Positions 15,584 to 22,924 of a stretch of 23,085 nucleotides of DNA are shown here, piece after piece. Position 1 is the stretch's first letter. The number at the start of each line of letters is the position of its first letter. The DNA comes from Chloroflexota bacterium (GTDB taxonomy: Bacteria > Chloroflexota > UBA6077): positions 1 to 23,085 of the forward strand of contig JAJZQR010000063.1 in assembly GCA_021806765.1 (NCBI GenBank), read 5' to 3'. The notes below the pieces were generated by a model that did no database searches, was not told the DNA's origin, and worked only from the letters and a program-made list of their open reading frames with translations. A program made the position numbers and the translations under genes.

Positions 15584-16324
15584 ATGCGTATGCCGGGCAA
15601 CTACGACGTGCGAAACGACGGGATCGGTCCCTACGCGGTGTTCTACTGTGAGAAGTGCAGCAGGGAGTATCGGAGCCAGCCCGACATTGGCGGCACCATA
15701 GCTCGAGACATCGGCAAGGATGCTATCGGCGGGGCGTTGCGGGGCATCCCCCTCTTCGGTGGGGCGATGGCCGACAGGGTTACCGGGGAGGATCCCCGCT
15801 ACATCACCCATCTGACGCCTCAGCAAGTAGAGAAGGCCTGGGAGCAGGTACAGGACAAGTTCAGGGAGTGCCCCACCTGCCTGCAGACCTGCTGTCTCTC
15901 CTGTTTCGACATCAAGAGTGGGTACTGCAACGACGACAGCCCTCGCGGTGCCGAGATCGCCGAGGCTCAGGCCGAGCAGGGCGCTGCGGTGGTGAAGGGG
16001 ATAGCCAACGTCTTCGGCTTCGGCGAGGTCCTCAAGCAGGCCGGCGAGGCGGCCAAGAAGGCCAGTGCGGGCCTGGCTCGCTGCCCGAACGACGGCACCA
16101 CCGCTCCGGCCGGCACCAAGTTCTGCGCTCAGTGTGGCGGGGCCATGGTCCAACCTGCGGTGGATGCCTGTCCCAACTGCGGCGCCGACACCAAGGGCGG
16201 CAAGTTCTGCCCCGAGTGCGGGACCAAGATCGAGAGGGCGCCGCAGGTCGCCAAGTGCCCCAGCTGCGGTGCTGAGACGAAGGGGGCCAAGTTCTGCCCC
16301 GAGTGCGGGACCAAGATCGGATAG
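15584..16324 (+). CDS. multi-zinc-ribbon protein of unknown function
   Basis: This 246-aa protein is rich in paired cysteines. Near the N-terminus is YCEKCSREYRS, then a Gly-rich, possibly membrane-interacting stretch (IGGTIARDIGKDAIGGALRG). The middle has ECPTCLQTCCLSCFD and YCNDD. Three consecutive C-terminal zinc ribbons follow: CPNDG...FCAQCGG, CPNCGADTKGGKFCPECG and CPSCGAETKGAKFCPECG (DZANK/zinc-ribbon type). Between the central and C-terminal parts is a helical segment (about 125-165). ATG at 15584 was chosen because the purine-rich GGAGGAG lies 7-8 nt upstream; the frame remains open further upstream without support. The last two ribbons share an exact 32-nt block (16201-16232 and 16288-16319), indicating a recent internal duplication or conversion. 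Metal binding is likely; partner and role are unknown. Confidence 0.75.
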   Translation: MRMPGNYDVRNDGIGPYAVFYCEKCSREYRSQPDIGGTIARDIGKDAIGGALRGIPLFGGAMADRVTGEDPRYITHLTPQQVEKAWEQVQDKFRECPTCLQTCCLSCFDIKSGYCNDDSPRGAEIAEAQAEQGAAVVKGIANVFGFGEVLKQAGEAAKKASAGLARCPNDGTTAPAGTKFCAQCGGAMVQPAVDACPNCGADTKGGKFCPECGTKIERAPQVAKCPSCGAETKGAKFCPECGTKIG

Positions 16325-16400
16325 GCGAAGCGACGTAGCTGCGCATGCTTGTGTTGGAGCGTATGGTGCGCTGCGGGACCCCTTCCGGGCAACGTGGAGC

Positions 16401-16444
16401 CGAGGCTTCAGCCGGTAGGCATCGAGAGACCGGCTGAAGCCTCG
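16401..16444. repeat. perfect 16-bp inverted repeat
   Basis: The 16-nt arm at 16401-16416 (CGAGGCTTCAGCCGGT) is exactly repeated in inverse at 16429-16444 around a 12-nt loop. No T-run follows on either side, so it is unlikely to be a standard terminator. It lies about 75 nt after the zinc-ribbon gene and 110 nt before tRNA-Pro, and may be another dispersed palindrome. Confidence 0.85.
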
Positions 16445-16514
16445 ACCGCGTCTATCGGGACCGGTACCGGCGGCCACCACGGTCTGGCAGTGGACGGCCT
16501 CAACCTTGCCTCTT

Positions 16515-16544
16515 TTGCCCCACCGCCGCGCGCCATGGTAAACT
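16515..16544 (+). promoter_or_regulatory. probable promoter of tRNA-Pro
   Basis: TTGCCC (16515-16520) and TAAACT (16539-16544) are 18 nt apart. A start near 16551 is only about three nt before the mature tRNA 5' end, a plausible minimal leader. Confidence 0.5.
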
Positions 16545-16553
16545 ATAGGTAGG

Positions 16554-16626
16554 CGGGGTGTAGCGCAGTTGGCAGCGCGCATGGTTTGGGACCATGAGGT
16601 CCCCGGTTCGAGTCCGGGCACCCCGA
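16554..16626 (+). tRNA. tRNA-Pro (anticodon TGG)
   Basis: The 73-nt cloverleaf is complete. The acceptor stem CGGGGTG/CACCCCG is perfect, with discriminator A. The D stem is GCGC/GCGC, the anticodon stem CATGG/CCATG with loop TTTGGGA (TGG at positions 34-36), and the T arm CCCGG-TTCGAGT-CCGGG. CCA is not encoded. This tRNA would read CCA codons and, by wobble, other proline codons. Confidence 0.97.
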
Positions 16627-16893
16627 CCGGTTCTCCCATACGGCCACGCCGAAAAGCGCCGCTTTCCGCCATCCCAAGACACCACCCTGACCCTTCCGCC
16701 GCACCTACAACTGTTGTGCGACTCGAACACTCGAACGCCCTAGCCCCAGGCTCGTTCTGGCACATTGCATGCGGTGAACATCATGAACCACATCGTGTTC
16801 CAGTCCGGCATCTACAGTAGGGAAAGTGGCATTGGCCTGGCCATGGTTCCGTCGACTATCAGGACGTTTCCAGCAATCAGAGAGGAACGTGTG

Positions 16894-17790
16894 ATGAAGC
16901 GGCTGGTGGTGAGTCTGATCATCGCGGCGGTAGCGATCCTAGCCATCAGTAGCGTGACCCTAGCCCAGGCGACGCCTGAGTTCAAGCTCGGCTTCAAGGC
17001 TCTGGCCGATCAGATCCCAGCAGTGGTTGGCCAACCTTTGGAGAACGAGCATTGGGGAGCCAATGGGGACTCGTTGCAGCAGACCACCACAGGGTTGATG
17101 GTGTGGCGCAAGGCGGACAACTGGACCGCCTTCACGAACGGATCAAGGACGTGGGTGAACCTACCGGACGGCGTGCGGGAGCGGGGCAACGACGAGCGCT
17201 TCCCGGAGGAGGCGACGGAGCCACAGGTTGCTCCCGTACCTGAGGCTGCTGCCCCGGTCGCCGCGCAGCCGGCTGCCGGCCTGGGGACCGCATCCGTGCC
17301 TGCACCGGCTCCACAGTCTGTCGCCCCGCCACAGCCGACGGCGGTCCTGCCCACTCCCGCGACGCCCACGGCTATTCCGGGGGCCGTTCAGAACCGGCGG
17401 CTCGACAACGGAACCATCCTCAAGGACGGCAGAAGCGGCACACGCAACGAGTTGACGATAGAGAACGGGCAGAGACTTGATGGGGTGGCCACCCTGGCTG
17501 GATCGACGGACCAGGCCGTGATATCGGTGTACGTTCGAGGGGACAGCTCCTACACCCTGACCGGTATCCCGAATGGAAGCTACGGGTTCTACTTCACGCT
17601 CGGCGAGGACTGGGACAACGACTCCGGCCGGTTCACTCGGAACGTCGACTACTCGAAGGCGCAGGGAACCATGGTCTTCAGGTCAAGCAGCACCTCATAC
17701 ACCGGCGGGCGGATAACGCTGCACTCCTTCGCATGGGGCAACACCGACGTGAGTCCGGTGGATCCCACACGCTATCCCAGCGTGAGGTAG
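16894..17790 (+). CDS. secreted two-domain protein of unknown function
   Basis: This 298-aa protein has a clear signal peptide (MKRLVVSLIIAAVAILAISS, cleavage probably after AQA near 26). Domain 1 (about 30-105) carries FKALADQIPAVVGQPLENEH and TTTGLMVWRKADNWTAFTNG. I know this module from many secreted or cell-wall-associated proteins, mainly in Chloroflexi and Actinobacteria, usually next to other domains. A Pro/Ala/Thr-rich linker (about 108-164) follows. Domain 2 (about 168-298), predicted beta-rich, has LTIENGQRLDGVATLAG, ISVYVRGDSSYTLTGIPNGS and FYFTLGEDWDNDSGRFTRNV and resembles a carbohydrate-binding or carboxypeptidase-regulatory-like fold. I chose ATG at 16894, with AGAGAGGAA upstream; an adjacent GTG at 16891 is equally possible. 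The protein is probably extracellular; no catalytic residues are identified. Confidence 0.75.
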   Translation: MKRLVVSLIIAAVAILAISSVTLAQATPEFKLGFKALADQIPAVVGQPLENEHWGANGDSLQQTTTGLMVWRKADNWTAFTNGSRTWVNLPDGVRERGNDERFPEEATEPQVAPVPEAAAPVAAQPAAGLGTASVPAPAPQSVAPPQPTAVLPTPATPTAIPGAVQNRRLDNGTILKDGRSGTRNELTIENGQRLDGVATLAGSTDQAVISVYVRGDSSYTLTGIPNGSYGFYFTLGEDWDNDSGRFTRNVDYSKAQGTMVFRSSSTSYTGGRITLHSFAWGNTDVSPVDPTRYPSVR

Positions 17791-18094
17791 GTGGCGACAC
17801 TCAAGGCAACTTCACGGGGATGCCCCGGGTTTCAGATACCTGTGTTCGACTCAGTAATAGCCGGCACCGTCCCGGTGTTCGAGCGAGAAGGGGACCCATG
17901 AGAGCCGCGACGTGGAAACGGTGGGGCGTTGCCGCCGACCTGCGAGTCTTTGCCACCCGCTTCTCCGACCCGGTAGACCGGCTCCCGTGATCTATCCCGT
18001 GATCCGGGTCAGATCTGGAAGGCCCGGCCTTTGCTAGTAAGAGAATGGTGACGCGCAGCAGTTGTGACGACGGTCCAAACCGAAGGAGGCAACG
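17791..18094. other. 304-nt spacer without a supported gene
   Basis: No frame here has both a good start and a recognisable product. A 30-codon frame from ATG at 17898 has only a weak upstream site. An imperfect hairpin (17989-17999 with 18005-18015, 9 of 11 matched) and AAGGC/GCCTT just after it are visible, but neither is followed by a T-run. No clear promoter for the downstream DoxX gene was seen. Confidence 0.5.
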
Positions 18095-18563
18095 ATGATA
18101 TCGGATCTTGGAATGCTCGCCGCTCGGATGGTGATAGGGTTGCTTATGGCCGGTCACGGCTCCCAGAAGCTGTTCGGCTGGTTCGGGGCACGGCATGCGG
18201 GGAACCGCCGGTTACCTGGAGTCCCTCGGGTTTCGCCCTAGCAGGCTGTGGGCGTTCGCCGCGGGTCTGTCCGAGTTCGGCAGCGGACTTCTTACTTCTC
18301 TCGGACTCTTCCATCCAGTCGGGCCGATCACGATGTTGGCCCCCATGTGGATGGCGCTCGCGAAGGCTCACTGGGACAGGCCCATCTGGGCCCAGGAGGG
18401 CGGAGGGGAGCTGGCGGTAGTGAACATGGCCGCGGCGGTGGCGCTGGCGACCGCTGCCGGTATCGTGGCCGGAAGCGTGCGCCCTGTGCCAACCGAGCAG
18501 GTAGCAGAGAGCACAGTGCCGGGCGCCACCGGGGCTTCGACGGTGGGGGGGAATGAGACCTAG
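18095..18563 (+). pseudogene. DoxX-family membrane protein, disrupted by a frameshift
   Basis: ATG at 18095 follows a perfect AAGGAGG and encodes MISDLGMLAARMVIGLLMAGHGSQKLFGWFG, the typical DoxX start. That frame then runs into unrelated residues and a stop codon. The family sequence resumes one base out of frame from 18195 as MRGTAGYLESLGFRPSRLWAFAAGLSEFGSGLL, followed by LAPMWMALAKAHW and GGGELAVVNMAAAVALATAAG. The shift lies at the GGGG run 18185-18188 and equals +1 or -2. Joined, the product would be about 155 aa with four membrane helices, the usual DoxX size. Everything else is intact, so either an assembly error or a recent mutation is likely. DoxX proteins are small membrane proteins linked to oxidoreduction or stress; the exact role is unknown. 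Confidence 0.8.
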
Positions 18564-18573
18564 GTCCAGGGTC

Positions 18574-18752
18574 TCAAGGATAGCGGTACCACAGCGAGAA
18601 CACCCTCGCAACGCGCCTCTCGTACTCTTCCAGCCCGATCATCCCCCGGACGTACCGGTCCTTCAGGATCTCCACCAGCCCGTCCTGGAACTGCTCCCGG
18701 GTGATCTCTCCCAGCGCGTACCGGGCCTTGAGGTTGTCCTCCCATGCGACCC
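18574..18752 (-). pseudogene. 3' remnant of a SHOCT-like domain gene
   Basis: The minus-strand frame ends with two SHOCT-like helices in tandem: NLKARYALGEITREQFQDGL and ILKDRYVRGMIGLEEYERRV, then a short tail and stop at 18574. SHOCT is a short C-terminal oligomerisation-type domain found at the end of diverse bacterial proteins. Upstream of about 18752 the frame continues only as antisense of the KaiC-like fragment, without a usable ATG, GTG or TTG near the domain. The gene therefore appears to have lost its front part. It converges with the 3' end of the DoxX gene (18563), only 10 nt away. Confidence 0.55.
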
Positions 18753-18775
18753 CACCTGAGAGGAGGCGTACAGCT

Positions 18776-18991
18776 GTGGTTGACGAGGGGAAGGTCGAGA
18801 TCGAGCGGCTGACGACGGGTGTTCCCACGCTGGATGCCATCCTCCATGGGGGGGTCCCCGCCAGAACGCTGAACGTCATCACGGGCGGTCCGGGCGTGGG
18901 CAAGAGCATCCTCGCCCTGCAGATCCTCTTCCATCAGGCTCGGCTGGGAAAGAAGGACATTTACTTCACCAGCATATTGGGGTTTGCCTAG
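18776..18991 (+). pseudogene. truncated KaiC/RecA-like ATPase, N-terminal fragment
   Basis: GTG at 18776 has AGGAGG about 9 nt upstream. It opens with VEIERLTTGVPTLDAILHGG, followed by VITGGPGVGKSILALQILFHQARLGKKDIYFT. This is the start of a KaiC-like P-loop ATPase with an intact Walker A motif (GGPGVGKS). The frame stops at 71 aa with SILGFA, where relatives continue for 150 or more residues with Walker B and the rest of the core. The fragment cannot form a complete ATPase. The breakpoint is near 18970-18985, just before a GC-rich hairpin. It is a remnant of a deletion or recombination event, possibly still translated. Confidence 0.7.
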
Positions 18992-19013
18992 GGGGCCTCC
19001 ACCGCCCCCAGGG
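18988..19013. terminator. GC-rich hairpin between convergent KaiC fragment and mazF-like gene
   Basis: CCT-A-GGGGGC (18988-18997) pairs with GCCCCC-AGG (19005-19013), nine pairs with one bulged A and a 7-nt loop. It overlaps the stop codon of the KaiC-like fragment and lies just past the toxin gene stop. No T-runs are present, so a terminator role in either direction is only possible. Confidence 0.4.
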
Positions 19014-19021
19014 TGCTGAGT

Positions 19022-19402
19022 CTACTCCAACCCCAGGTTGTACTTCAGCGCGGCGTCTACCTCCGCCATCTTCTGCGGCGTCAGCTTGCCGGCTGGCGCC
19101 ACCTGGGTCTCGCCCTTCAGAGGACGCAACCGGGAGGCGGGTTCATCCTTCTGAATGGTCGCCAGTTGAGAGCAGTTGACGGCACTACGCTCTGGCAGGC
19201 CGCTCTCAGCAGCCTCCAGGACGACCACGAAGGGGTACGGCTTGGGAGGCAGAGTGCGAGTGATCGCGGCAACCACGGTCGTCGGACTGTACTGGTTGCC
19301 AACATCTTGCTGGACCACCAGTGCCGGCCGCAGCCCACCCTGTTCGCTACCCTTCACCGGATCGAACTCGACCCAGTAGATCTCTCCCCGCTTAACCTGC
19401 AC
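19022..19402 (-). CDS. MazF/PemK-family toxin (endoribonuclease)
   Basis: The 126-aa product matches PemK/MazF: VKRGEIYWVEFDPVKGSEQG at the start, RPALVVQQDVGN, TTVVAAITRTLP, and SAVNCSQLATIQKD, the equivalent of the conserved CDQxR region with asparagine and serine replacing some residues. MazF toxins cleave single-stranded RNA at short motifs. GTG at 19402 was chosen because it begins at the conserved VKRGE region and has GAGG about 10 nt upstream; a longer in-frame extension runs antisense-like through the antitoxin gene without family similarity. It overlaps the antitoxin stop by 11 bases, a typical coupled TA arrangement. The cut specificity is unknown. Confidence 0.88.
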   Translation of the reverse strand: MQVKRGEIYWVEFDPVKGSEQGGLRPALVVQQDVGNQYSPTTVVAAITRTLPPKPYPFVVVLEAAESGLPERSAVNCSQLATIQKDEPASRLRPLKGETQVAPAGKLTPQKMAEVDAALKYNLGLE

Positions 19403-19643
19403 GGTGGACAGCCTCAGATACCGCGTGAGCGCTGGATTCCGCGAACTCCTCCGCCTCGGCGGCGTAAAACCGGTACCCTTCCGCAGCCAACTCCTCTTCC
19501 TCCCGAACCTTTCTCTCCTCCAGTGCCTCCGCGATGATGCGACTGCGGCTGACTCCCAACCTCCGTGCTTTCTCGGTAGCATAGTCGACCAGATCCTGAG
19601 GCAGCGACACCGTCACTTTCTCCATGGCGACGACAGGGTTCAT
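19392..19643 (-). CDS. ribbon-helix-helix antitoxin paired with the MazF-type toxin
   Basis: The 83-aa product has the RHH signature: strand EKVTVSLPQDLVDY (about 8-21), then two helices with ATEKARRLGVSRSRIIAEAL (about 22-41). An acidic C-terminal tail (EEEELAAEGYRFYAAEAEEFAE) would wrap the toxin. Such antitoxins dimerise, bind the operon promoter through the strand and neutralise MazF. ATG at 19643 has AGGGGGG 6 nt upstream; a second ATG at 19625 lies right before the RHH strand. It is the first gene of the pair, as is usual, and a promoter with an overlapping palindrome lies about 30 nt upstream. Confidence 0.85.
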   Translation of the reverse strand: MNPVVAMEKVTVSLPQDLVDYATEKARRLGVSRSRIIAEALEERKVREEEELAAEGYRFYAAEAEEFAESSAHAVSEAVHRAG

Positions 19644-19670
19644 ATCGATCCCCCCCTTCCACGACTTCCC

Positions 19671-19699
19671 ATTGTGACTCCGGACTAGACTGCCGTCAA
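19671..19699 (-). promoter_or_regulatory. promoter and candidate operator of the toxin-antitoxin pair
   Basis: On the minus strand TTGACG (19699-19694) and CACAAT (19676-19671) are 17 nt apart. The spacer region 19675-19698 is an imperfect 24-nt palindrome (8 of 12 half-site positions match, ends TGAC/GTCA). It lies between the -10 and -35 boxes, where an RHH repressor would block RNA polymerase. Autoregulation is inferred from this placement. Confidence 0.5.
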
Positions 19700-19798
19700 G
19701 TATTACCAATCGGTATGCCTGCACGTATCTACTCACAGGTCCGCAATGCGGCCGCAACGCTCCAGCCATCGTGGTGGCCGGGGTGGTGGGAGCGGGTA

Positions 19799-21049
19799 TC
19801 AGTGGTCAACATTGGCCGCCAGGTAGTCGAAGGCCGACAGCACGTGCACCCACACCGTCCTGAACAGCTCGTCCAGGGTCACGTGCTCGTCGGGTGCCCC
19901 CATGTTGCGAGGGGTAGGCCCGTATACCACGGCGGGGACCCCCCGATGCCGCCACAGCCGGCAATCGGTGGCCCCCAGCCCTATGCTGGGCAGAGGCCGG
20001 CTCCCCAGCAGCCGCTGGGCGTTGTCCTGCACCAGCCGCATCATCTCGTGGTCGGGCGAGCAGTAGTTGGGCTCTGAGCGGTTGACCACCCGGTAAGAGG
20101 CGCCGGGGTGGCGCGCCACGACCTCCTCGAACCGCGAGAGCATCAGATCCGTCGGCACCCCTATGGGACAGCGAACGTCGATCTCCGTTCGGCACTCCGA
20201 CGCCACCATGTTGATCTTCGTGCCGCCTTCGATGATGCCGGGGTTCACCGTCACCTTCAGCAGCGCCTCCGTGGAACCGGCGCCCAGCTCCCGGTCGTAC
20301 ACTCCCCGGGCCGCCTCGATCCTCTCCAGCACCTCCGGCGGCGTCTCGAAGGAGATGGAACCGATACCCTCCAATTCCCGCAGCAGGCTTACCGACTCCT
20401 TGATGGCGCTCCTCCCCCCGTAGGCACCGTGGCCTCCCGTGCCCGCCACCCGCAACTCGAGCCACAGGAACCCTTTCTCCCCGAAGCGCACTGTGCTGGG
20501 CGCGTTGGGCTCTCCGCTGAGCGTGCAGTCGCCGGCCACCTCCGGCCGGTGCTCCATCAGGTAGCGGGTCCCCCACGGGCCAAAGGTCTCCTCGTCCGAT
20601 ACCAGACTCAGGGTCAGCCTGCCCCGCCACCTATCCCGCATGGAAGACAGGTAGAGGTAGGTCAGCAGGGAGGCGGCGCATCCGACCTTCATGTCGGCGA
20701 CCCCTCGCCCGAACAGCTTTCCGTCCCTCACCGCTCCGGAGAAGGGGCCCACGCTCCAGAGGGAAGGATCACCGCTGGGAAAGGTATCCAGGTGGCCGTT
20801 GAGCACCAGTTGCTTGCCCTCCTGGCCGCCGGTCAGGGTCGCCACCAGGTTCGGCATCCTCGGTTGGGGAGCCACCACCTCGTATTGCGTGTGCCTGCTC
20901 TCCAGATAGTCCCCCAGGTAATCGACGATAGCCGTCGTATCTCCAGGAGGGTTCTCGCTGGGGATCCGCACCAGTTCCTGGCACAGCCTGAGGATCTCCT
21001 CCCGGTCCCGGCGCAGACGTCCCTCCAAGTCAATCCTCGGATCCAACAT
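19799..21049 (-). CDS. M20-family metallopeptidase / ArgE-DapE-type deacylase
   Basis: This 416-aa enzyme is of the zinc-dependent M20 family, which hydrolyses N-acyl amino acids or small peptides. Metal ligands look complete: His86 and Asp88 in NGHLDTF, Asp119 in GRGVADMKVG, Glu153/Glu154 in VSDEETFG (general base and ligand), acidic Glu180 in SGEPN, and His389 in APDEHVT. The dimerisation domain (about 190-300) contains GTGGHGAYGGRSAIKE. It could be ArgE, DapE or a carboxypeptidase of unknown substrate; no arginine or lysine genes adjoin. ATG at 21049 has a perfect AGGAGGTGA 5 nt upstream, so the 36 extra residues of the longer frame are rejected. It lies 118 nt after the O-antigen-ligase-like gene and may be co-transcribed. 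Confidence 0.9.
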   Translation of the reverse strand: MLDPRIDLEGRLRRDREEILRLCQELVRIPSENPPGDTTAIVDYLGDYLESRHTQYEVVAPQPRMPNLVATLTGGQEGKQLVLNGHLDTFPSGDPSLWSVGPFSGAVRDGKLFGRGVADMKVGCAASLLTYLYLSSMRDRWRGRLTLSLVSDEETFGPWGTRYLMEHRPEVAGDCTLSGEPNAPSTVRFGEKGFLWLELRVAGTGGHGAYGGRSAIKESVSLLRELEGIGSISFETPPEVLERIEAARGVYDRELGAGSTEALLKVTVNPGIIEGGTKINMVASECRTEIDVRCPIGVPTDLMLSRFEEVVARHPGASYRVVNRSEPNYCSPDHEMMRLVQDNAQRLLGSRPLPSIGLGATDCRLWRHRGVPAVVYGPTPRNMGAPDEHVTLDELFRTVWVHVLSAFDYLAANVDH

Positions 21050-21167
21050 GCCCTTCACCTCCTCGCCCCGGCCTCGTCCCCGGGGCCCGAGCAGGTAGGA
21101 TACACCGTTCTCGCCCCCGCCGGCAGGCGACCTTGCACGGGTAAGATCGGCAGCCAACCATTCAGCC

Positions 21168-22820
21168 TCACCGAGTCGGGATCATGGCGGAGGCGGTCTC
21201 GTAGGCGTAGGCGGACAGCAGCGGGCGCTCCTGCTGCGAGCGATAGAAGCCCCACCACTGCAGTTCCATGGCCGTGGCCGGCGGGTCGGCCAACCGGAGG
21301 AACAGCCGCGCTGCCTCTCGGGTCTTCCCGACCCAGACGTAGGCCAACCCGAGGCCCTTCACCGCGGCGGGGTTGTCCGGCTCCAGGCGGTAGGCGGCCT
21401 CCAGCCGCGGCACGGCGGCATCGAAACGGTCCAGCTTCACGAGCAGATTGCCCAATCGCCGGTTCGCATGGGATTGCTCTGCATCGATGGCGAGGGCCTC
21501 CAGATACTCGTCTTGGGCTGAGGCGTACAGGCGAGCCCTTTCTCCCTCGCTGAGACCGGGACCGAGCTCCCCGCGGGTCTCGGCTATGGCTCCCATATTG
21601 GTGTGCCAGGTGGCCCGTAATGGCGGATTGAAGGTAACCACCAGAGCGGCGACGGCCAGGGAGAGGGACAGACCGATCCCGAGCCCGCGGGGCACCGAAT
21701 GGACTCCGGACGGGCCCTTCCCCGCGGTCTCTGCCATCGCCAGCCGGCCCCATCCGGCGGCCAGCCCGGCTGCGACGAAGAGCATGGGCATCACGTAGAT
21801 GCTGCTGGGCGAGTACTCCGGGGCATCCGTTAGCCCGTGCAGCAGCATGACCGTTACCCCCAGCCAGGCACCGTGGAAGAGCGGTTCCCCGTGGCCGTTC
21901 CTGAGGACCCGTGCGACCTGCAGGTAGAGGGCCCCGACGATGCCGCAGAAGGCTGTCAGACCGACGATGCCCTGGTTGAGCCAGACCGACAGGGGCAGAT
22001 TGTGGGCGTAGAACAGGAAAGGCACGTAGAGGAGAAGTCCGTAGCGGGAGTAGACCATGCCGAAGGTATCCCCCAGTCCGATCCCCGTGAAGGCATAGTC
22101 GCCCGCCAGATACAGACTGTTGTGAAAGAGCGCGCTGCGATCGGAGGCGCGAGAGAAGGTCGAGGCGAGAAACGGAAGGCGGTCAGGACCCAGCACGGCG
22201 ATGCCGAGAAAGGCCACCACGACACCGGCGGCGCCCCCGGCCACGATCACCAACGCGATCCGCCCCGGCAGCCGCTTCAGGACAGCCAGGGCGACAAAGA
22301 TGCCTCCGGCCGCCGCGAGGGCCACCCACGCCCCTCGCGATGCCGTAAGGAAGAGGGCATACAGCACGACCACCGTGCCGGCACCGAGCAGCACCCTCGC
22401 TGTGGTCCCCCGGCTGGACACGGTCAGGGCGATCCCCAGCGGCACGGCCGCTTCGATGAAGGCAGCCGCCGCGTTGGGCTGCGGGCGAAATCCGTGCAGA
22501 TCGGGCAGCAGGGTGGTGGCCTGTCCCAACCGCACTATCAATCCACCCTTCGTATAGTCCATGTACCCGAACTGCACGATGATGTACAGGCCGAAGGCGC
22601 TCATCACGAGCAAGATCAGCACGCAGACAAGCTGCAGGGCAGCCCGCGAGCGCGCAAGTTCTGACAGCACGAAGTAGATGGCGACGCCACCCAGTATGGC
22701 AGCGAGCAGGCGGGCACTCAGGTTGGGATCGTAGGCAGGGAGCACGCCGAGGATCGCGCTGATGCCGAACAGCAGCACGAAGAGGTTGACGGCCGCCCAC
22801 GAGCGGTTGCGTGCTGACAT
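21168..22820 (-). CDS. O-antigen ligase/polymerase-like membrane protein with C-terminal TPR
   Basis: This 550-aa protein has about ten to twelve hydrophobic segments over residues 1-410, followed by a soluble C-terminus (about 430-550). The Wzy/WaaL-type extracytoplasmic loop appears as FYAHNLPLSVWLNQGIVGL, with the conserved His-Asn. Earlier come FRPQPNAAAAFIEAAVPLGI and LTASRGAWVAL. The tail has TPR features: YASAQDEYLEALAIDAEQSH, NRRLGNLLVKLDRFDAAVPR and LEAAYRLEPDNPAAVKGLGL. Such Wzy/WaaL-TPR proteins polymerise or transfer lipid-linked glycans at the outer face of the membrane. ATG at 22820 was preferred over one at 22955 because a promoter lies at 22896-22924 and AGAAGG precedes the ATG. 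The substrate is unknown; in a monoderm it would be an S-layer or wall glycan. Confidence 0.85.
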   Translation of the reverse strand: MSARNRSWAAVNLFVLLFGISAILGVLPAYDPNLSARLLAAILGGVAIYFVLSELARSRAALQLVCVLILLVMSAFGLYIIVQFGYMDYTKGGLIVRLGQATTLLPDLHGFRPQPNAAAAFIEAAVPLGIALTVSSRGTTARVLLGAGTVVVLYALFLTASRGAWVALAAAGGIFVALAVLKRLPGRIALVIVAGGAAGVVVAFLGIAVLGPDRLPFLASTFSRASDRSALFHNSLYLAGDYAFTGIGLGDTFGMVYSRYGLLLYVPFLFYAHNLPLSVWLNQGIVGLTAFCGIVGALYLQVARVLRNGHGEPLFHGAWLGVTVMLLHGLTDAPEYSPSSIYVMPMLFVAAGLAAGWGRLAMAETAGKGPSGVHSVPRGLGIGLSLSLAVAALVVTFNPPLRATWHTNMGAIAETRGELGPGLSEGERARLYASAQDEYLEALAIDAEQSHANRRLGNLLVKLDRFDAAVPRLEAAYRLEPDNPAAVKGLGLAYVWVGKTREAARLFLRLADPPATAMELQWWGFYRSQQERPLLSAYAYETASAMIPTR

Positions 22821-22895
22821 ACTACCTTCTTCGACCGAACCGGGGGATGCGGCAGCCTGGAGCACGAGCGGGGTACAGCCAGCTTCAACCCATAC

Positions 22896-22924
22896 ATTGT
22901 AGCTTCGGTGCCCGGGCAGATCAA
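22896..22924 (-). promoter_or_regulatory. sigma70-like promoter of the O-antigen-ligase-like gene
   Basis: On the minus strand TTGATC (22924-22919) and TACAAT (22901-22896) are separated by 17 nt, close to consensus. Transcription would start near 22889, giving a 69-nt leader before the ATG at 22820. Confidence 0.65.

Noticed and set aside
17898..17990. 30-codon frame between the secreted protein and DoxX
   Set aside because: Weak upstream site, very short, no similarity to anything recognised.
19403..19582. 60-residue N-terminal extension of the MazF-like toxin
   Set aside because: It runs opposite in phase to the antitoxin gene, is Arg/Ser-rich and unlike the family, and the conserved domain starts at the GTG 19402.
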